A stretch of 64,000 bases of DNA from Micromonospora musae (lineage in GTDB: Bacteria; Actinomycetota; Actinomycetes; Mycobacteriales; Micromonosporaceae). The number at the start of each line of letters is the position of its first letter. The stretch's first letter is position 1. This document shows positions 42,281 through 50,310 of this stretch, in pieces. The translations under genes and the position numbers were made by a program. The stretch is from positions 186,001 to 250,000 of the forward strand of contig NZ_RAZT01000008.1 of NCBI RefSeq assembly GCF_003626635.1. The letters are read 5' to 3'. The notes beneath the pieces were generated by a model. That model was not told the DNA's origin. It searched no databases and saw nothing but the letters and a program-made list of their open reading frames with translations.

Positions 42281-43527
42281 GCATGGCACCGAACCCGAGC
42301 AGCGGCGGGCTGGGCGGCAAGGTCCGCGGTGAGCTCGCCGACGAGGTGCGGAACCTGGCCGAAGCGCTCGGCGAGCGGGCCGCGTCCGCGCTGACCGAGA
42401 AGGTCACCGGCGCGACGCACCGGCTCAGCGAGTACGCCAAGCAGGGCGGCGGCCCCGGCCTGATCGCGGCCGCCACCGGCGCGCAGCGGATGGCCGAGGG
42501 TGATTCCCCGATGAAAGCGATGATCCATGCCGGCGTGGCCGGCGGTAAGGAGAAGGTGATGTCGGCGCTCGGCCGCCGCAAGGAGCGTACGGGCGGCGGC
42601 GCCCGCAAGATCAAGGTCACGAACATCGTGGAGACGGTCGAGGTCGGCGTGCCGGTGCGGGTCGCGTACGACCAGTGGACCCGGTTCGGGGACTTCCCGA
42701 GCTTCATGAAGAAGGTCGAGAACGTCGACACGGAGTCCGACGAGAAGCTCACGTGGAAGGCGCAGGTCTTCTGGTCGCACCGGACGTGGGAGTCGACGAT
42801 CGTCCGGCAGATTCCCGACCGGCTCATCCACTGGCGGTCGAAGGGGGAGAAGGGCTCCGTCGACGGCACCGTCAGCTTCCACGAACTCACCCCGGACCTG
42901 ACCCGGATCCTGGTCGTGCTCGAGTACCACCCGCAGGGGCTCTTCGAGCACACCGGGAACCTGTGGCGGGCCCAGGGGCGCCGCGTCCGGCTGGAGTTGA
43001 AGCACTTCGTCCGGCACGTCATGACGCGGACCGTCCTCGACCCCGACTCGGTCTCCGGCTGGCGGGGCGAGATCGAGGACTCGCGGGTCGTCAAGGACCA
43101 CGACACGGCCGTACGCGAGGAGCAGGAGCGCGCGCAGGACCAGCAGGAACGGCAAGACCGGGAGAGAAAGGCGCCGTCCGCCGGCCGCGAGACCTCGGCC
43201 GAGCAGGAGGAGCCCGGCGAGGAGGAGCCGCGCCGGGAACGCCCCCGGCCCGCCACCGGTGCGCGTCGCCGGCCGGCTCGACGCCGCCCGGCCGACGAGG
43301 AGTACGACGAGTACGAGGACGAGTACGACGAGGACCACGACGAGTACGAGGAGGAGCCCGAGGAGCCGGAGGAGCCTCGTCCGGTTCGCCGCCGTGCCCC
43401 GGAACGGGCCCGCCGGGCCCGCCCGCGCGAGGAGCAGCCGGAGGCCGAGGAGGAGGCTCGTCCCCGCCGCCCCCAGGCGCCGCGTCGTCCCGTGGTCCGT
43501 CGTCGTCGGGAGGAGTCGGAGCAGTGA
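42277..43527 (+). CDS. SRPBCC-domain protein with acidic tail (GvpZ-like)
   Basis: The 416-residue protein has three parts. Residues 1-110 are helical and Ala/Gly-rich. An SRPBCC/START-like cyclase domain spans about 112-260 (NIVETVEVGVPVRVAYDQWT, then FGDFPSFMKKVENV and WRSKGEKGSVDGTVSF). A 155-residue disordered tail has extreme Glu/Asp/Tyr and Arg blocks (EEYDEYEDEYDE near residue 350). The SRPBCC fold usually binds a lipid-like ligand. Its place in the gas-vesicle operon matches gvpZ of Streptomyces. Start ATG 42277; ATG 42283 is also possible. Overlaps gvpA by GTGA. Confidence 0.82.
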   Translation: MSMAPNPSSGGLGGKVRGELADEVRNLAEALGERAASALTEKVTGATHRLSEYAKQGGGPGLIAAATGAQRMAEGDSPMKAMIHAGVAGGKEKVMSALGRRKERTGGGARKIKVTNIVETVEVGVPVRVAYDQWTRFGDFPSFMKKVENVDTESDEKLTWKAQVFWSHRTWESTIVRQIPDRLIHWRSKGEKGSVDGTVSFHELTPDLTRILVVLEYHPQGLFEHTGNLWRAQGRRVRLELKHFVRHVMTRTVLDPDSVSGWRGEIEDSRVVKDHDTAVREEQERAQDQQERQDRERKAPSAGRETSAEQEEPGEEEPRRERPRPATGARRRPARRRPADEEYDEYEDEYDEDHDEYEEEPEEPEEPRPVRRRAPERARRARPREEQPEAEEEARPRRPQAPRRPVVRRRREESEQ

Positions 43528-43958
43528 CCATCGCTACCAACGACGGCCAGGCCGGCGGCGCGTTGCAGCGCAGCGGATCGTCGTCCGGGCTCGCCGATGT
43601 CGTGGAGACCGTGCTCGACAAGGGCGTGGTGATCGACGCGCAGATCTCGGTGGCCGTCGTCGGAATCCAGCTCTTGGAGATCAACGCAAGGGTGGTGGTG
43701 GCGAGCGTCGAGACGTACCTGCGGTTCGCGCAGGCGGTGGACCGGCTCGACATCACCCCCCGCAACCAGAAGGGCCTGCCTGACCTCGTCCAAGGGGCGA
43801 CCGGTGCGGTGACCGCCGGCAAGGCCGCCTCCGGCCTGGGCAAGACCGTCGGAGCGATCGGCGGCGCGGTCCGGGACGCGGTCGGCGAACTCGGCACCGA
43901 CCGCGAAAGGGAGCGGCCCCGCCGCCGGCGCCGGAGCGAGGAACAGCACGATGAGTGA
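43524..43958 (+). CDS. gvpA: Gas vesicle structural protein GvpA
   Basis: The 144-residue protein carries the GvpA/GvpJ fold: LADVVETVLDKGVVIDAQISV, then AVVGIQLLEINARVVVASVETYLRFAQAVDRLD. The conserved SVETYLRFA points to the main rib protein rather than GvpJ or GvpS. It is longer than classic GvpA (about 70 residues); the extra C-terminal part is Ala/Gly-rich and ends in a strongly basic tail (RERERPRRRRRSEE). GTG 43524 overlaps the previous stop. The end overlaps gvpF by eight bases. Confidence 0.93.
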   Translation: MTIATNDGQAGGALQRSGSSSGLADVVETVLDKGVVIDAQISVAVVGIQLLEINARVVVASVETYLRFAQAVDRLDITPRNQKGLPDLVQGATGAVTAGKAASGLGKTVGAIGGAVRDAVGELGTDRERERPRRRRRSEEQHDE

Positions 43959-44706
43959 GGAGCGAGGCTTGTTCATCTACGGCATCGTGCCGTCCGACGT
44001 GGAGCCGACCCCGGACGCGTCCGGGGTCGGCGACCCGCCGGGCGAGGTGACGGTGGTGCGGCACGGACGGGTGGCCGCCCTGGTCAGTGAGGTGCCGCTG
44101 CAGGGGGCGCTCGGCCGGCCGGCGGACCTCACGGCGTACCAGGAGCTGCTCGACGGTACGGCCACCGTGGCCCCGGTGCTGCCGGTCCGGTTCGGCACGG
44201 TGGTGACCGGCCCGGACGCGGTGGTCGACCTGCTCGACGCGCACGGCGACCGGTTCGCCGCGGTGCTCGACGAGTTGGAGGGGCAGGTCCAGTACGTCGT
44301 GCACGGCCGCTACGACGAGTCCGCGCTGGTCCAGCGCGTGCTCGACGACAACCCGTCCGCCGCCGACCTGGCCGACCAGGTACGCGGGCAGCCGGAGGAG
44401 GCGACCCGTGGGCAGCGCATCCGGCTCGGCGAGATCATCAGCCAGGCGGTGGAGCTGCGGCGGGAGTCGGAGAACCGGGAGCTGCTCGACACTCTCGGCC
44501 CACTCACGGTCGCGGGCGTCGCGCGGCCGCCGAGCAACGAGCTGGACGCGGTGAACGTCGCCTTCCTGGTCGACGCCGACCGGGAGGACGAATTCGTGGA
44601 CGCCGTCGAGGACTTCGCCGAGCAGCGGCGCGGCCTGGTCCTGATGCGGCTGCTCGGCCCGCTCGCCCCGTACGACTTCGTGAACGCGCACCAGTTGGCG
44701 GGGTGA
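43951..44706 (+). CDS. gvpF: Gas vesicle protein GvpF (GvpL/GvpF family)
   Basis: The 251-residue accessory protein has the family's N-terminal domain (LFIYGIVPSDVEP, then VVRHGRVAALVSEVP and ATVAPVLPVRFGTVV) and C-terminal domain (NVAFLVDADREDEFVDAVEDF, and LLGPLAPYDFVNA). GvpF-type proteins bind GvpA monomers and help nucleate the vesicle wall. Overlaps gvpA by eight bases; gvpG follows three bases after the stop. Confidence 0.93.
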   Translation: MSEERGLFIYGIVPSDVEPTPDASGVGDPPGEVTVVRHGRVAALVSEVPLQGALGRPADLTAYQELLDGTATVAPVLPVRFGTVVTGPDAVVDLLDAHGDRFAAVLDELEGQVQYVVHGRYDESALVQRVLDDNPSAADLADQVRGQPEEATRGQRIRLGEIISQAVELRRESENRELLDTLGPLTVAGVARPPSNELDAVNVAFLVDADREDEFVDAVEDFAEQRRGLVLMRLLGPLAPYDFVNAHQLAG

Positions 44707-44709
44707 GCG

Positions 44710-45201
44710 GTGGACATCCTGCTGAGCCTGCTGACCCTGCCCTACGCGCCGGTGCGCGGGCTGACCGCGGTGCTCAGGGTGATCGCCCGGGAGGCGGAGT
44801 CGCAGCTGTACAGCCCGGTCAACATCCGTCGTGAGCTGGAGGAGCTGGACGCCGCGGCGGCCGCCGGTGAGATCTCCCCGCAGGAGCGGGACCAGCGGCA
44901 GCAGCAGGTCCTGGAACGCCTGACCGGCGCTCCGGTGCGTCAGGCGCCCGCCGCGTCCGAGGGCGGGTCTCCGACGCGGCGGCAAACCGACGGCGGGGCG
45001 CCGGTGGTACGCCGCAACGGGCCGGCACGGCGACGCGGCGACGCGGCCGGTCCGCGCGGTGGACGCCCGCGCCCCGCCGCCGAGCCGGCCCGGCGGGCGG
45101 AGGCGGAGCGGCGGGCGGAGGCGGAGCGGCGACGAGACGGTGGGGGAGGTGTACGTGATGGAGCGGATTCGCGGCGACGGCGGCCGAACACGCCGACGTG
45201 A
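44710..45201 (+). CDS. gvpG: Gas vesicle protein GvpG
   Basis: The 163-residue protein starts with the GvpG domain: LLSLLTLPYAPVRGLTAVLRVI and a coiled-coil-prone helix VNIRRELEELDAAAAAGEIS. The usual protein is about 80 residues; here a disordered basic Arg/Pro/Ala extension doubles the length, with tandem RRAEAE repeats near the end. GvpG is an essential minor assembly protein. GTG start. The 3' end overlaps gvpO by 44 bases in another frame. Confidence 0.9.
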   Translation: MDILLSLLTLPYAPVRGLTAVLRVIAREAESQLYSPVNIRRELEELDAAAAAGEISPQERDQRQQQVLERLTGAPVRQAPAASEGGSPTRRQTDGGAPVVRRNGPARRRGDAAGPRGGRPRPAAEPARRAEAERRAEAERRRDGGGGVRDGADSRRRRPNTPT

Positions 45202-45505
45202 GCCGGAACCGGAGGAGGAATGGACCGACGACGAGGAGTACGTCGAGCCGCTCTCGGCCGCCGAGGCGGCCCGCGAGGGGCTGCGGCAGGTCATCGAGCT
45301 GACCGGCCGGGAACCGGTGGGGACCACGTCGCTGAAGGCGGTGCGGGACGGCTGGCTGGTCGGGGTGGAGGTGATCGAGGACCGCCGCATCCCGGCGTCG
45401 ACGGACCTGCTCGGCCTCTACGAGGTGGAGCTCGACATCGACGGCGCCCTGCTCGGCTACCGGCGGGTGCGGCGCTACCAGCGGGGGAAGGGCGAGGTGG
45501 GCTGA
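45158..45505 (+). CDS. gvpO: Gas vesicle protein GvpO
   Basis: The 115-residue protein has the GvpO core SAAEAAREGLRQVIELTG, then VRDGWLVGVEVIEDRRIPASTDLLGLYEVELD and LLGYRRVRRYQRG, after an acidic linker (EPEPEEEWTDDEEY). GvpO is needed for vesicle formation. GGGGGAGG lies about eight bases before ATG 45158; the long overlap with gvpG supports translational coupling. One base separates its stop from the next ATG. Confidence 0.9.
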   Translation: MERIRGDGGRTRRREPEPEEEWTDDEEYVEPLSAAEAAREGLRQVIELTGREPVGTTSLKAVRDGWLVGVEVIEDRRIPASTDLLGLYEVELDIDGALLGYRRVRRYQRGKGEVG

Positions 45506-45506
45506 G

Positions 45507-45884
45507 ATGACCAGTACGCCGTCCGTGGTGCAGAACTCCGGCCAGGTCCTGCCGGCCGGGCACGAGCCGGCCAACCTCGGCGACATCCTGGAGCGGGTGC
45601 TGGACCGGGGCATCGTGATCGCCGGTGACATTCGGGTGAGCCTGCTCGACATCGAGCTGCTCACGCTGAAGCTGCGGCTCGTCATCGCCTCGGTGGACAC
45701 CGCACGGCAGATCGGCATCGACTGGTGGGAGCACGATCCCTGGCTCAGCTCCCGGGCCCGCCCACCCGTCGAGCCGGGCCCCCGCGATCCGGAAGAGGTG
45801 GAGGCCGAGCGTCGGCCCCGGGTCGCGGCCCGGGCGCGGCGGCGGGACGTCCGACGGGAGGAGTGGGATGAGCTCGACGGGTGA
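45507..45884 (+). CDS. gvpJ: Gas vesicle protein GvpJ (GvpA-like minor component)
   Basis: The 125-residue protein has a GvpA-fold core LGDILERVLDRGIVIAGDIRV, then SLLDIELLTLKLRLVIASVDTARQIGIDWWE. The WWEHDPWL after the fold is typical of GvpJ/GvpM-type minor wall proteins of actinobacteria. The tail is charged and disordered. It overlaps gvpL by 17 bases. GvpJ versus GvpM naming is not settled by motifs alone. Confidence 0.87.
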   Translation: MTSTPSVVQNSGQVLPAGHEPANLGDILERVLDRGIVIAGDIRVSLLDIELLTLKLRLVIASVDTARQIGIDWWEHDPWLSSRARPPVEPGPRDPEEVEAERRPRVAARARRRDVRREEWDELDG

Positions 45885-46959
45885 CGATCGATCCGCCACT
45901 GAAGGGTCCGGCCGCTGGCTGCACGGCGTCGTCCGGGAGACGGAGCTGGGGCTGCTGAGCACGTTGCCGGGGATGACCGGCGAGCCGGTGCGCCCGGTAC
46001 GCACCGGCGGTCTGGTGGCGGTGGTGAGCACCGTTTCGCTGGCCGAGTACGGCGAGCAGGCGCTGCGCCGCAACCTGGAGGACCTGAGCTGGCTGGAGCG
46101 GGCCGCGCGGGCACATCACCGGGTCGTCGACGCGCTGGCCCGGGCGGGGGCAGTCGTGCCGGCCCGGTTGGCGACCGTGCACCACGACGACGAGGCGGTC
46201 ACCGCCTCGCTCGCCGACCGGCGTTGCGAACTCGTCACCCTGCTCGACGGGCTCACCGGTCGCGGCGAGTGGGGTGTCAAGGGGTACGTGGTGCCGGGTG
46301 TCGCTCCCCGGGCCGAGGAGACGACCGGCCCGGGCGGGGTCGGCACGGCGTACCTGCGGCGGCGCCGCGCTCAGCTCGTGGCCCGGGAGGACGCGCAACG
46401 GGAGACCGCGCAGGTCGCCGCGGCCGTGCACGAGGCGCTCACCCGGTACGCGGTGGCCGCCCGTCGGCACCCCGCGCAGGACCGCCGGCTCTCCGGAGCG
46501 GAGACCGCCATGGCGCTCAACGGCGCGTACCTCGTGGATGCCGGGGCGGTCGCCGGTTTCGCCGGTCTGGTGGAGGCCCTCGCCGAGCGCCATCCGGAGC
46601 TGCGGCTGGAGCTCACCGGCCCGTGGCCGCCGTACTCCTTCGTGACGGAGCGTCCGGCGGAGGCCGGTGCCGATTCGACGGGCGGCTCCGCGTTGCCCCG
46701 TGCTGACGAAGCGGTGCCGGACGGCCCGGTGAGGCCGGCTGTGCCGGGCGATCCGGCGGGGCCACGCGATCCGGCGGTGCCCGGCGATCCGGCGGTGTCG
46801 GGCGGTGCGGCGGTGTCGGGCGATCCGGCGCTGTCGGGCGGTGCCGCGGTGCCCAGCGGTGCGGCGGTGCCCAGCGGTCTGGTGTCGGGTGATCCGGTGT
46901 CGGCGCATGAGTCGACGCCGGGCCGGGGCGCGGCGGTGGTTCGGGGGCCGGCATGGTGA
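45868..46959 (+). CDS. gvpL: Gas vesicle protein GvpL (GvpL/GvpF family) with repeat tail
   Basis: The 363-residue protein matches the GvpL/F family (WLHGVVRETELGLLSTLPG, AAHHRVVDALARAGAVVPARL, MALNGAYLVDAGAVAGF, PWPPYSFV). After the folded 265 residues it carries an unusual tail of about 95 residues with tandem units such as VPGDPA, VSGGAA and VPSGAA, encoded by degenerate 18-base repeats at about 46730-46900. The tail is absent from ordinary GvpL. ATG start overlaps gvpJ; end overlaps gvpS. Confidence 0.9.
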   Translation: MSSTGDDRSATEGSGRWLHGVVRETELGLLSTLPGMTGEPVRPVRTGGLVAVVSTVSLAEYGEQALRRNLEDLSWLERAARAHHRVVDALARAGAVVPARLATVHHDDEAVTASLADRRCELVTLLDGLTGRGEWGVKGYVVPGVAPRAEETTGPGGVGTAYLRRRRAQLVAREDAQRETAQVAAAVHEALTRYAVAARRHPAQDRRLSGAETAMALNGAYLVDAGAVAGFAGLVEALAERHPELRLELTGPWPPYSFVTERPAEAGADSTGGSALPRADEAVPDGPVRPAVPGDPAGPRDPAVPGDPAVSGGAAVSGDPALSGGAAVPSGAAVPSGLVSGDPVSAHESTPGRGAAVVRGPAW

Positions 46960-47456
46960 CGACCTCGCTCGCGCCGAGCAGCGCGGACGATCCGCTGGCG
47001 TATCGGCCGGTCGCCCTGGTCGACCTGCTGGACCGGGTCCTGGCCACCGGGGTGGTGGTGAGTGGTGACATCACCCTCGCCATCGCCGACGTGGATCTGG
47101 TCCGCATCTCGTTGCGCGCCCTGATCGCCTCGGTCGGTGCGCTCGCCCCGCCCGAGCCGGTCACCTGGTCCTCCGCCGAGGTCTCGAGCGGCGGTGCGGC
47201 GCTCGGCGTCGCCGCCTCCGGTGCCGTCCTCGGCCCCTCCGGCACCGTTGCCGAGACCGGCACCGTTGCCGAGACCGGCACCGCTGCCGAGACCGGCGCC
47301 CTTGTCGGGTCCGGCGGCGTTGCCGGGACTGACGGCGTTGCCGAGACCGGCGGCGTTGCCGAGACCGGCGGCGTCGTCAGGCCCGGCGACGCGGAGTTCG
47401 GGACCGGCGATCCCGGGTTCGGGCCCGGCGATATGGCGTTCGGAGCCGGGCAGTGA
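46953..47456 (+). CDS. gvpS: Gas vesicle protein GvpS (GvpA-like) with repeat tail
   Basis: The 167-residue protein has a GvpA-like core VALVDLLDRVLATGVVVSGDI, then TLAIADVDLVRISLRALIASV. An 85-residue low-complexity tail contains three exact or near TVAETG units (18-base repeats from about 47241) and further GGVAETG and GFGPGD units. The core and position (between gvpL and gvpK) match GvpS of actinomycete clusters. The stop overlaps the gvpK start (GTGA). Confidence 0.87.
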   Translation: MVTTSLAPSSADDPLAYRPVALVDLLDRVLATGVVVSGDITLAIADVDLVRISLRALIASVGALAPPEPVTWSSAEVSSGGAALGVAASGAVLGPSGTVAETGTVAETGTAAETGALVGSGGVAGTDGVAETGGVAETGGVVRPGDAEFGTGDPGFGPGDMAFGAGQ

Positions 47457-47806
47457 CCGGGCGGGACGAGGCGGCCGAGCTGGCCGCCGCACTGGGTGCG
47501 CCGCAGTGGCGGCCGCCCCGGGTGACTCCGCTGGATCGGCGGGTCGCCGTGGACCGGGACTCGGTCGAGCGCGGGCTGGCCAGCCTGGTGCTCACCGTGA
47601 TCGAGCTGCTCCGGCAGTTGATGGAGCGGCAGGCGCTGCGCCGGGTGGAGTTGGGTGATCTCACCGAGGAGCAGATCGAGCGGATCGGCGTGACGCTGAT
47701 GGCGCTGGAGGAGCAGATGGTCGGCCTGCGCGAGCACTTCGGCCTCGCCCCGGAGGACCTGAACCTCGACCTGGGCCCCCTGGGCCCCCTCCTCCCCACC
47801 GACTAA
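47453..47806 (+). CDS. gvpK: Gas vesicle protein GvpK
   Basis: The 117-residue protein has the GvpK core VDRDSVERGLASLVLTVIELLRQLMERQALRRVE, followed by LTEEQIERIGVTLMALEEQM and DLNLDLGPLGPLL. GvpK is an essential assembly factor. GTG 47453 overlaps gvpS by four bases. It is the last gene of the operon; a long inverted repeat follows 36 bases after the stop. Confidence 0.93.
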   Translation: MTGRDEAAELAAALGAPQWRPPRVTPLDRRVAVDRDSVERGLASLVLTVIELLRQLMERQALRRVELGDLTEEQIERIGVTLMALEEQMVGLREHFGLAPEDLNLDLGPLGPLLPTD

Positions 47807-47842
47807 CCCACCCCCACCCCACCCCACCCCCACCCGGGTCGA

Positions 47843-47910
47843 CCGCGTTGATCAAGAGGTTGCCGTCATGTCCGAGGAGGAATTTGACGCAAACCTCTTG
47901 ATCAACGCGG
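47843..47910. repeat. Long palindrome after gvpK (repeat family C / bidirectional terminator)
   Basis: Perfect 19-bp arms CCGCGTTGATCAAGAGGTT (47843-47861) and the complement (47892-47910) enclose 30 bases that can extend the pairing. It is preceded by a run of CCCCAC repeats and followed by GGGGGGATCAACGCG, a partial echo. It lies between convergent genes. I recall TTGATCAAGAGGTT palindromes as frequent in Micromonospora; unchecked. Confidence 0.85.
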
Positions 47911-47935
47911 CGGGGGGATCAACGCGCCGGGGGGA

Positions 47936-50215
47936 TCACCCTGGGTGGGTGGCGGCGTAGGCGGCGAGGCGGGCGACCTGGGCCGGGTCCAGGGACGGGC
48001 GTACCCGGTCCAGGGCGGCCGCGACGTGCGCGGCGGTGACCGTGGAGGCGCTCAGCGACTCCCGCATCGCGGCCAGCGCCGCCTCGCGTACCAGCGCCGC
48101 GCAGTCCGCCGCCGAGAACCCGTCCAGCTCGTCGCCGAGCGCGGCGAGGTCCACCTCCGGTGCGAGGGGGACGTTGCGCGCGGCGGCGCGCAGGATCTCC
48201 TTCCGCGCCGGCCCGTCCGGCGGCGGCACGTAGACCAGCCGCTCCAGCCGGCCGGGGCGCAGCAGCGCCGGGTCGACCAGGTCGGGCCGGTTGGTCGCGC
48301 CGACCACCACCACGTTGCGCAGCGCCTCCACGCCGTCCAGCTCGGTGAGGAGGGCGGCCACCACCCGGTCGGTCGTACCGCCGTCGCTGGCCTGGCCGCG
48401 TACCGGGGCCAGCGCGTCCACCTCGTCGAGGAAGATCAGGCTGGGCGCCGCCTCCCGGGCCCGGCGGAACAGCTCCCGGACGGCCCGCTCGCTCTCCCCG
48501 ACCCACTTCGAGAGCAGCTCGGCGCCCTTCACCGAGAGCACGTTCGCCCGACCCGACCCGGCCAGCGCGGTCACCAGGTACGTCTTCCCGCAGCCCGGCG
48601 GGCCGTAGAGCAGGACGCCGCGGGGCGGCTGCACCCCCAGCCGGGCGAAGGTGTCCGGGTACGTCAGCGGCCAGAGCACCGACTCGGTGAGCGTCTGCTT
48701 CACCTCGATCAGGTCGCCCACGTCGTCGAGCGTCACGGCGGCGATCTCCAGGGTGGACCCCGCCATCGTGGTCGGCCGGACCACCTCCAGCGCGGCGACG
48801 AAGTCGGCCATCGCCACCGTCGGCGTCGGGGCCGACTTCTGGCGTAACGCCGCCCGGACGCCCGCCTCCCGGACCAGCGCGGCCAGATCGGCCGCGACGA
48901 AGCCGGGGGTCCGGCCGGCGATCTCGTCCAGCCGGACGTCCTCGGCGAGGGGCACCTGGCGGGTGAGCACGGTGAGCTGCTCCCGGCGCAGCGCCGGGTC
49001 GGGCAGCGGAACGCCGATCCGTACGGAGAGCAGGTCCGGGGCGCGTAGCGCCGGGTCGACCGCCTCCGGGCGGCCGGTGGTGCAGACGACCGCGGCCCCG
49101 GCCCGTACCGTCTCGGCGAGCACCTGGCGGAAGACGGTGGCCACCGGGCCCGGGCCGTCGGCCGGGGCGAGCGCCTCCACATCGGTGACCAGCAGCACGG
49201 CCGGCCCGCCGGTTCGGAGCGCGGCTGCGGCGGCGCGCAGCCGCTCGGCGGCGGCCTGGTTGCTCAACGCGGCGACCTCGGGCGCCCAGAGCGCGACGAC
49301 CCGGGCCTCGACCTGCGCCGCCACCGCGCGCACCAGCGCGGACTTTCCCGAACCGGCGGGGCCGCTGATCAGGACGCCGAGCGAGACGGTCGTGCCGAGC
49401 CGCTTCAGCACCTCCCGGTGGTGGAAGCCGAGGTCGAGCAGCTCGGTCAGCTCTTCGGCCTGGGCGCGCAGCCCGGGCAGTTCGTCCACACTCGGCGCAC
49501 CGGTGCGGGCGGCGTCGCCCGCAACCGCGACCTCGCCCGAACCCGCGACCTCGCCCGAAACCGCGAAGTCGCCCGCGACCGCGAGGTCGGCCGAGACCGC
49601 GAAGTCAGCCGCGGGACGGACGGCGGCGGAGCCGTGCGTGACCGGGCCGTGTTCCCAACCGACCAGGGTCTCCATGGTGACCAGCACGCCGTCGGCGGGT
49701 TCGGTGCCGACCACGCTGAGCAGGCTGCTCGTCCAGGCGTAGCCGACGGTGTTCGCCAGGCTTCGCCGGGCCTCGGCCACCAGGCTGCGCACCGAGGCGT
49801 CCGGCAGCACGTCCTGCGGCAGCAGCGACACGTCGTCCCCGGCGGTGACCACCTTGCCGAGCAACGCCAGCCGGAGCATCTCCGGGCTCACCGCCGCGAC
49901 GACCTCCACCGGCCCGGCCAGGGTGACCCGGTCGGCGGCGGTCACTGGGAGCGGGGTCACCGTCACCTCGCCGCCGGCGCGGATCCCGAGGTTCCCCAGC
50001 GTCAGGTCGTCGGCGTAGAGCAGCGCTCTGCTCGCGCCCGGCTCCGCGGCCGCCACGATCCCCGCGGTCTGCCGCCGGCCGGTGAGCCGGACCGGGGAGC
50101 CCGGTCGCAGGTCCAGCGCCGTCAGGACTTCCGGGTGCAGCCGTACGATGCCACGCCGCGCGTCCAGCGCCGCCGGGCGCAGGCTCGCGGTCAGGGTCAG
50201 GTCGGGTCGCGCCAC
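47936..50215 (-). CDS. CDC48/VCP-like AAA ATPase with degenerate D1 domain
   Basis: The 759-residue protein has an N-terminal double-psi-barrel CDC48-N-like region (1-180), a low-complexity linker (about 200-240, repeats of VSADLAVAGD type), then two AAA domains. D1 has Walker A GPAGSGKS (285-292) but a Walker B VLLVTDVE with valine where the catalytic glutamate belongs, and CTTGRPEA instead of the usual sensor-1 Asn. D2 is intact: GPPGCGKT (538-545), IFLDEVD (594-600), GATNRPD and LLRPGRLE. Thus only D2 probably hydrolyses ATP. Such ATPases unfold proteins. It converges on the gas-vesicle operon. Confidence 0.88.
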   Translation of the reverse strand: MARPDLTLTASLRPAALDARRGIVRLHPEVLTALDLRPGSPVRLTGRRQTAGIVAAAEPGASRALLYADDLTLGNLGIRAGGEVTVTPLPVTAADRVTLAGPVEVVAAVSPEMLRLALLGKVVTAGDDVSLLPQDVLPDASVRSLVAEARRSLANTVGYAWTSSLLSVVGTEPADGVLVTMETLVGWEHGPVTHGSAAVRPAADFAVSADLAVAGDFAVSGEVAGSGEVAVAGDAARTGAPSVDELPGLRAQAEELTELLDLGFHHREVLKRLGTTVSLGVLISGPAGSGKSALVRAVAAQVEARVVALWAPEVAALSNQAAAERLRAAAAALRTGGPAVLLVTDVEALAPADGPGPVATVFRQVLAETVRAGAAVVCTTGRPEAVDPALRAPDLLSVRIGVPLPDPALRREQLTVLTRQVPLAEDVRLDEIAGRTPGFVAADLAALVREAGVRAALRQKSAPTPTVAMADFVAALEVVRPTTMAGSTLEIAAVTLDDVGDLIEVKQTLTESVLWPLTYPDTFARLGVQPPRGVLLYGPPGCGKTYLVTALAGSGRANVLSVKGAELLSKWVGESERAVRELFRRAREAAPSLIFLDEVDALAPVRGQASDGGTTDRVVAALLTELDGVEALRNVVVVGATNRPDLVDPALLRPGRLERLVYVPPPDGPARKEILRAAARNVPLAPEVDLAALGDELDGFSAADCAALVREAALAAMRESLSASTVTAAHVAAALDRVRPSLDPAQVARLAAYAATHPG

Positions 50216-50310
50216 CGTCCGACCCTAGCCGTCGTGGCCCACCGGCGTCGGTCACGACGGGTACGGAGATCTCAGCCAATGCTCAGGAATCGACCCGTAC
50301 CGTGTGCCGC

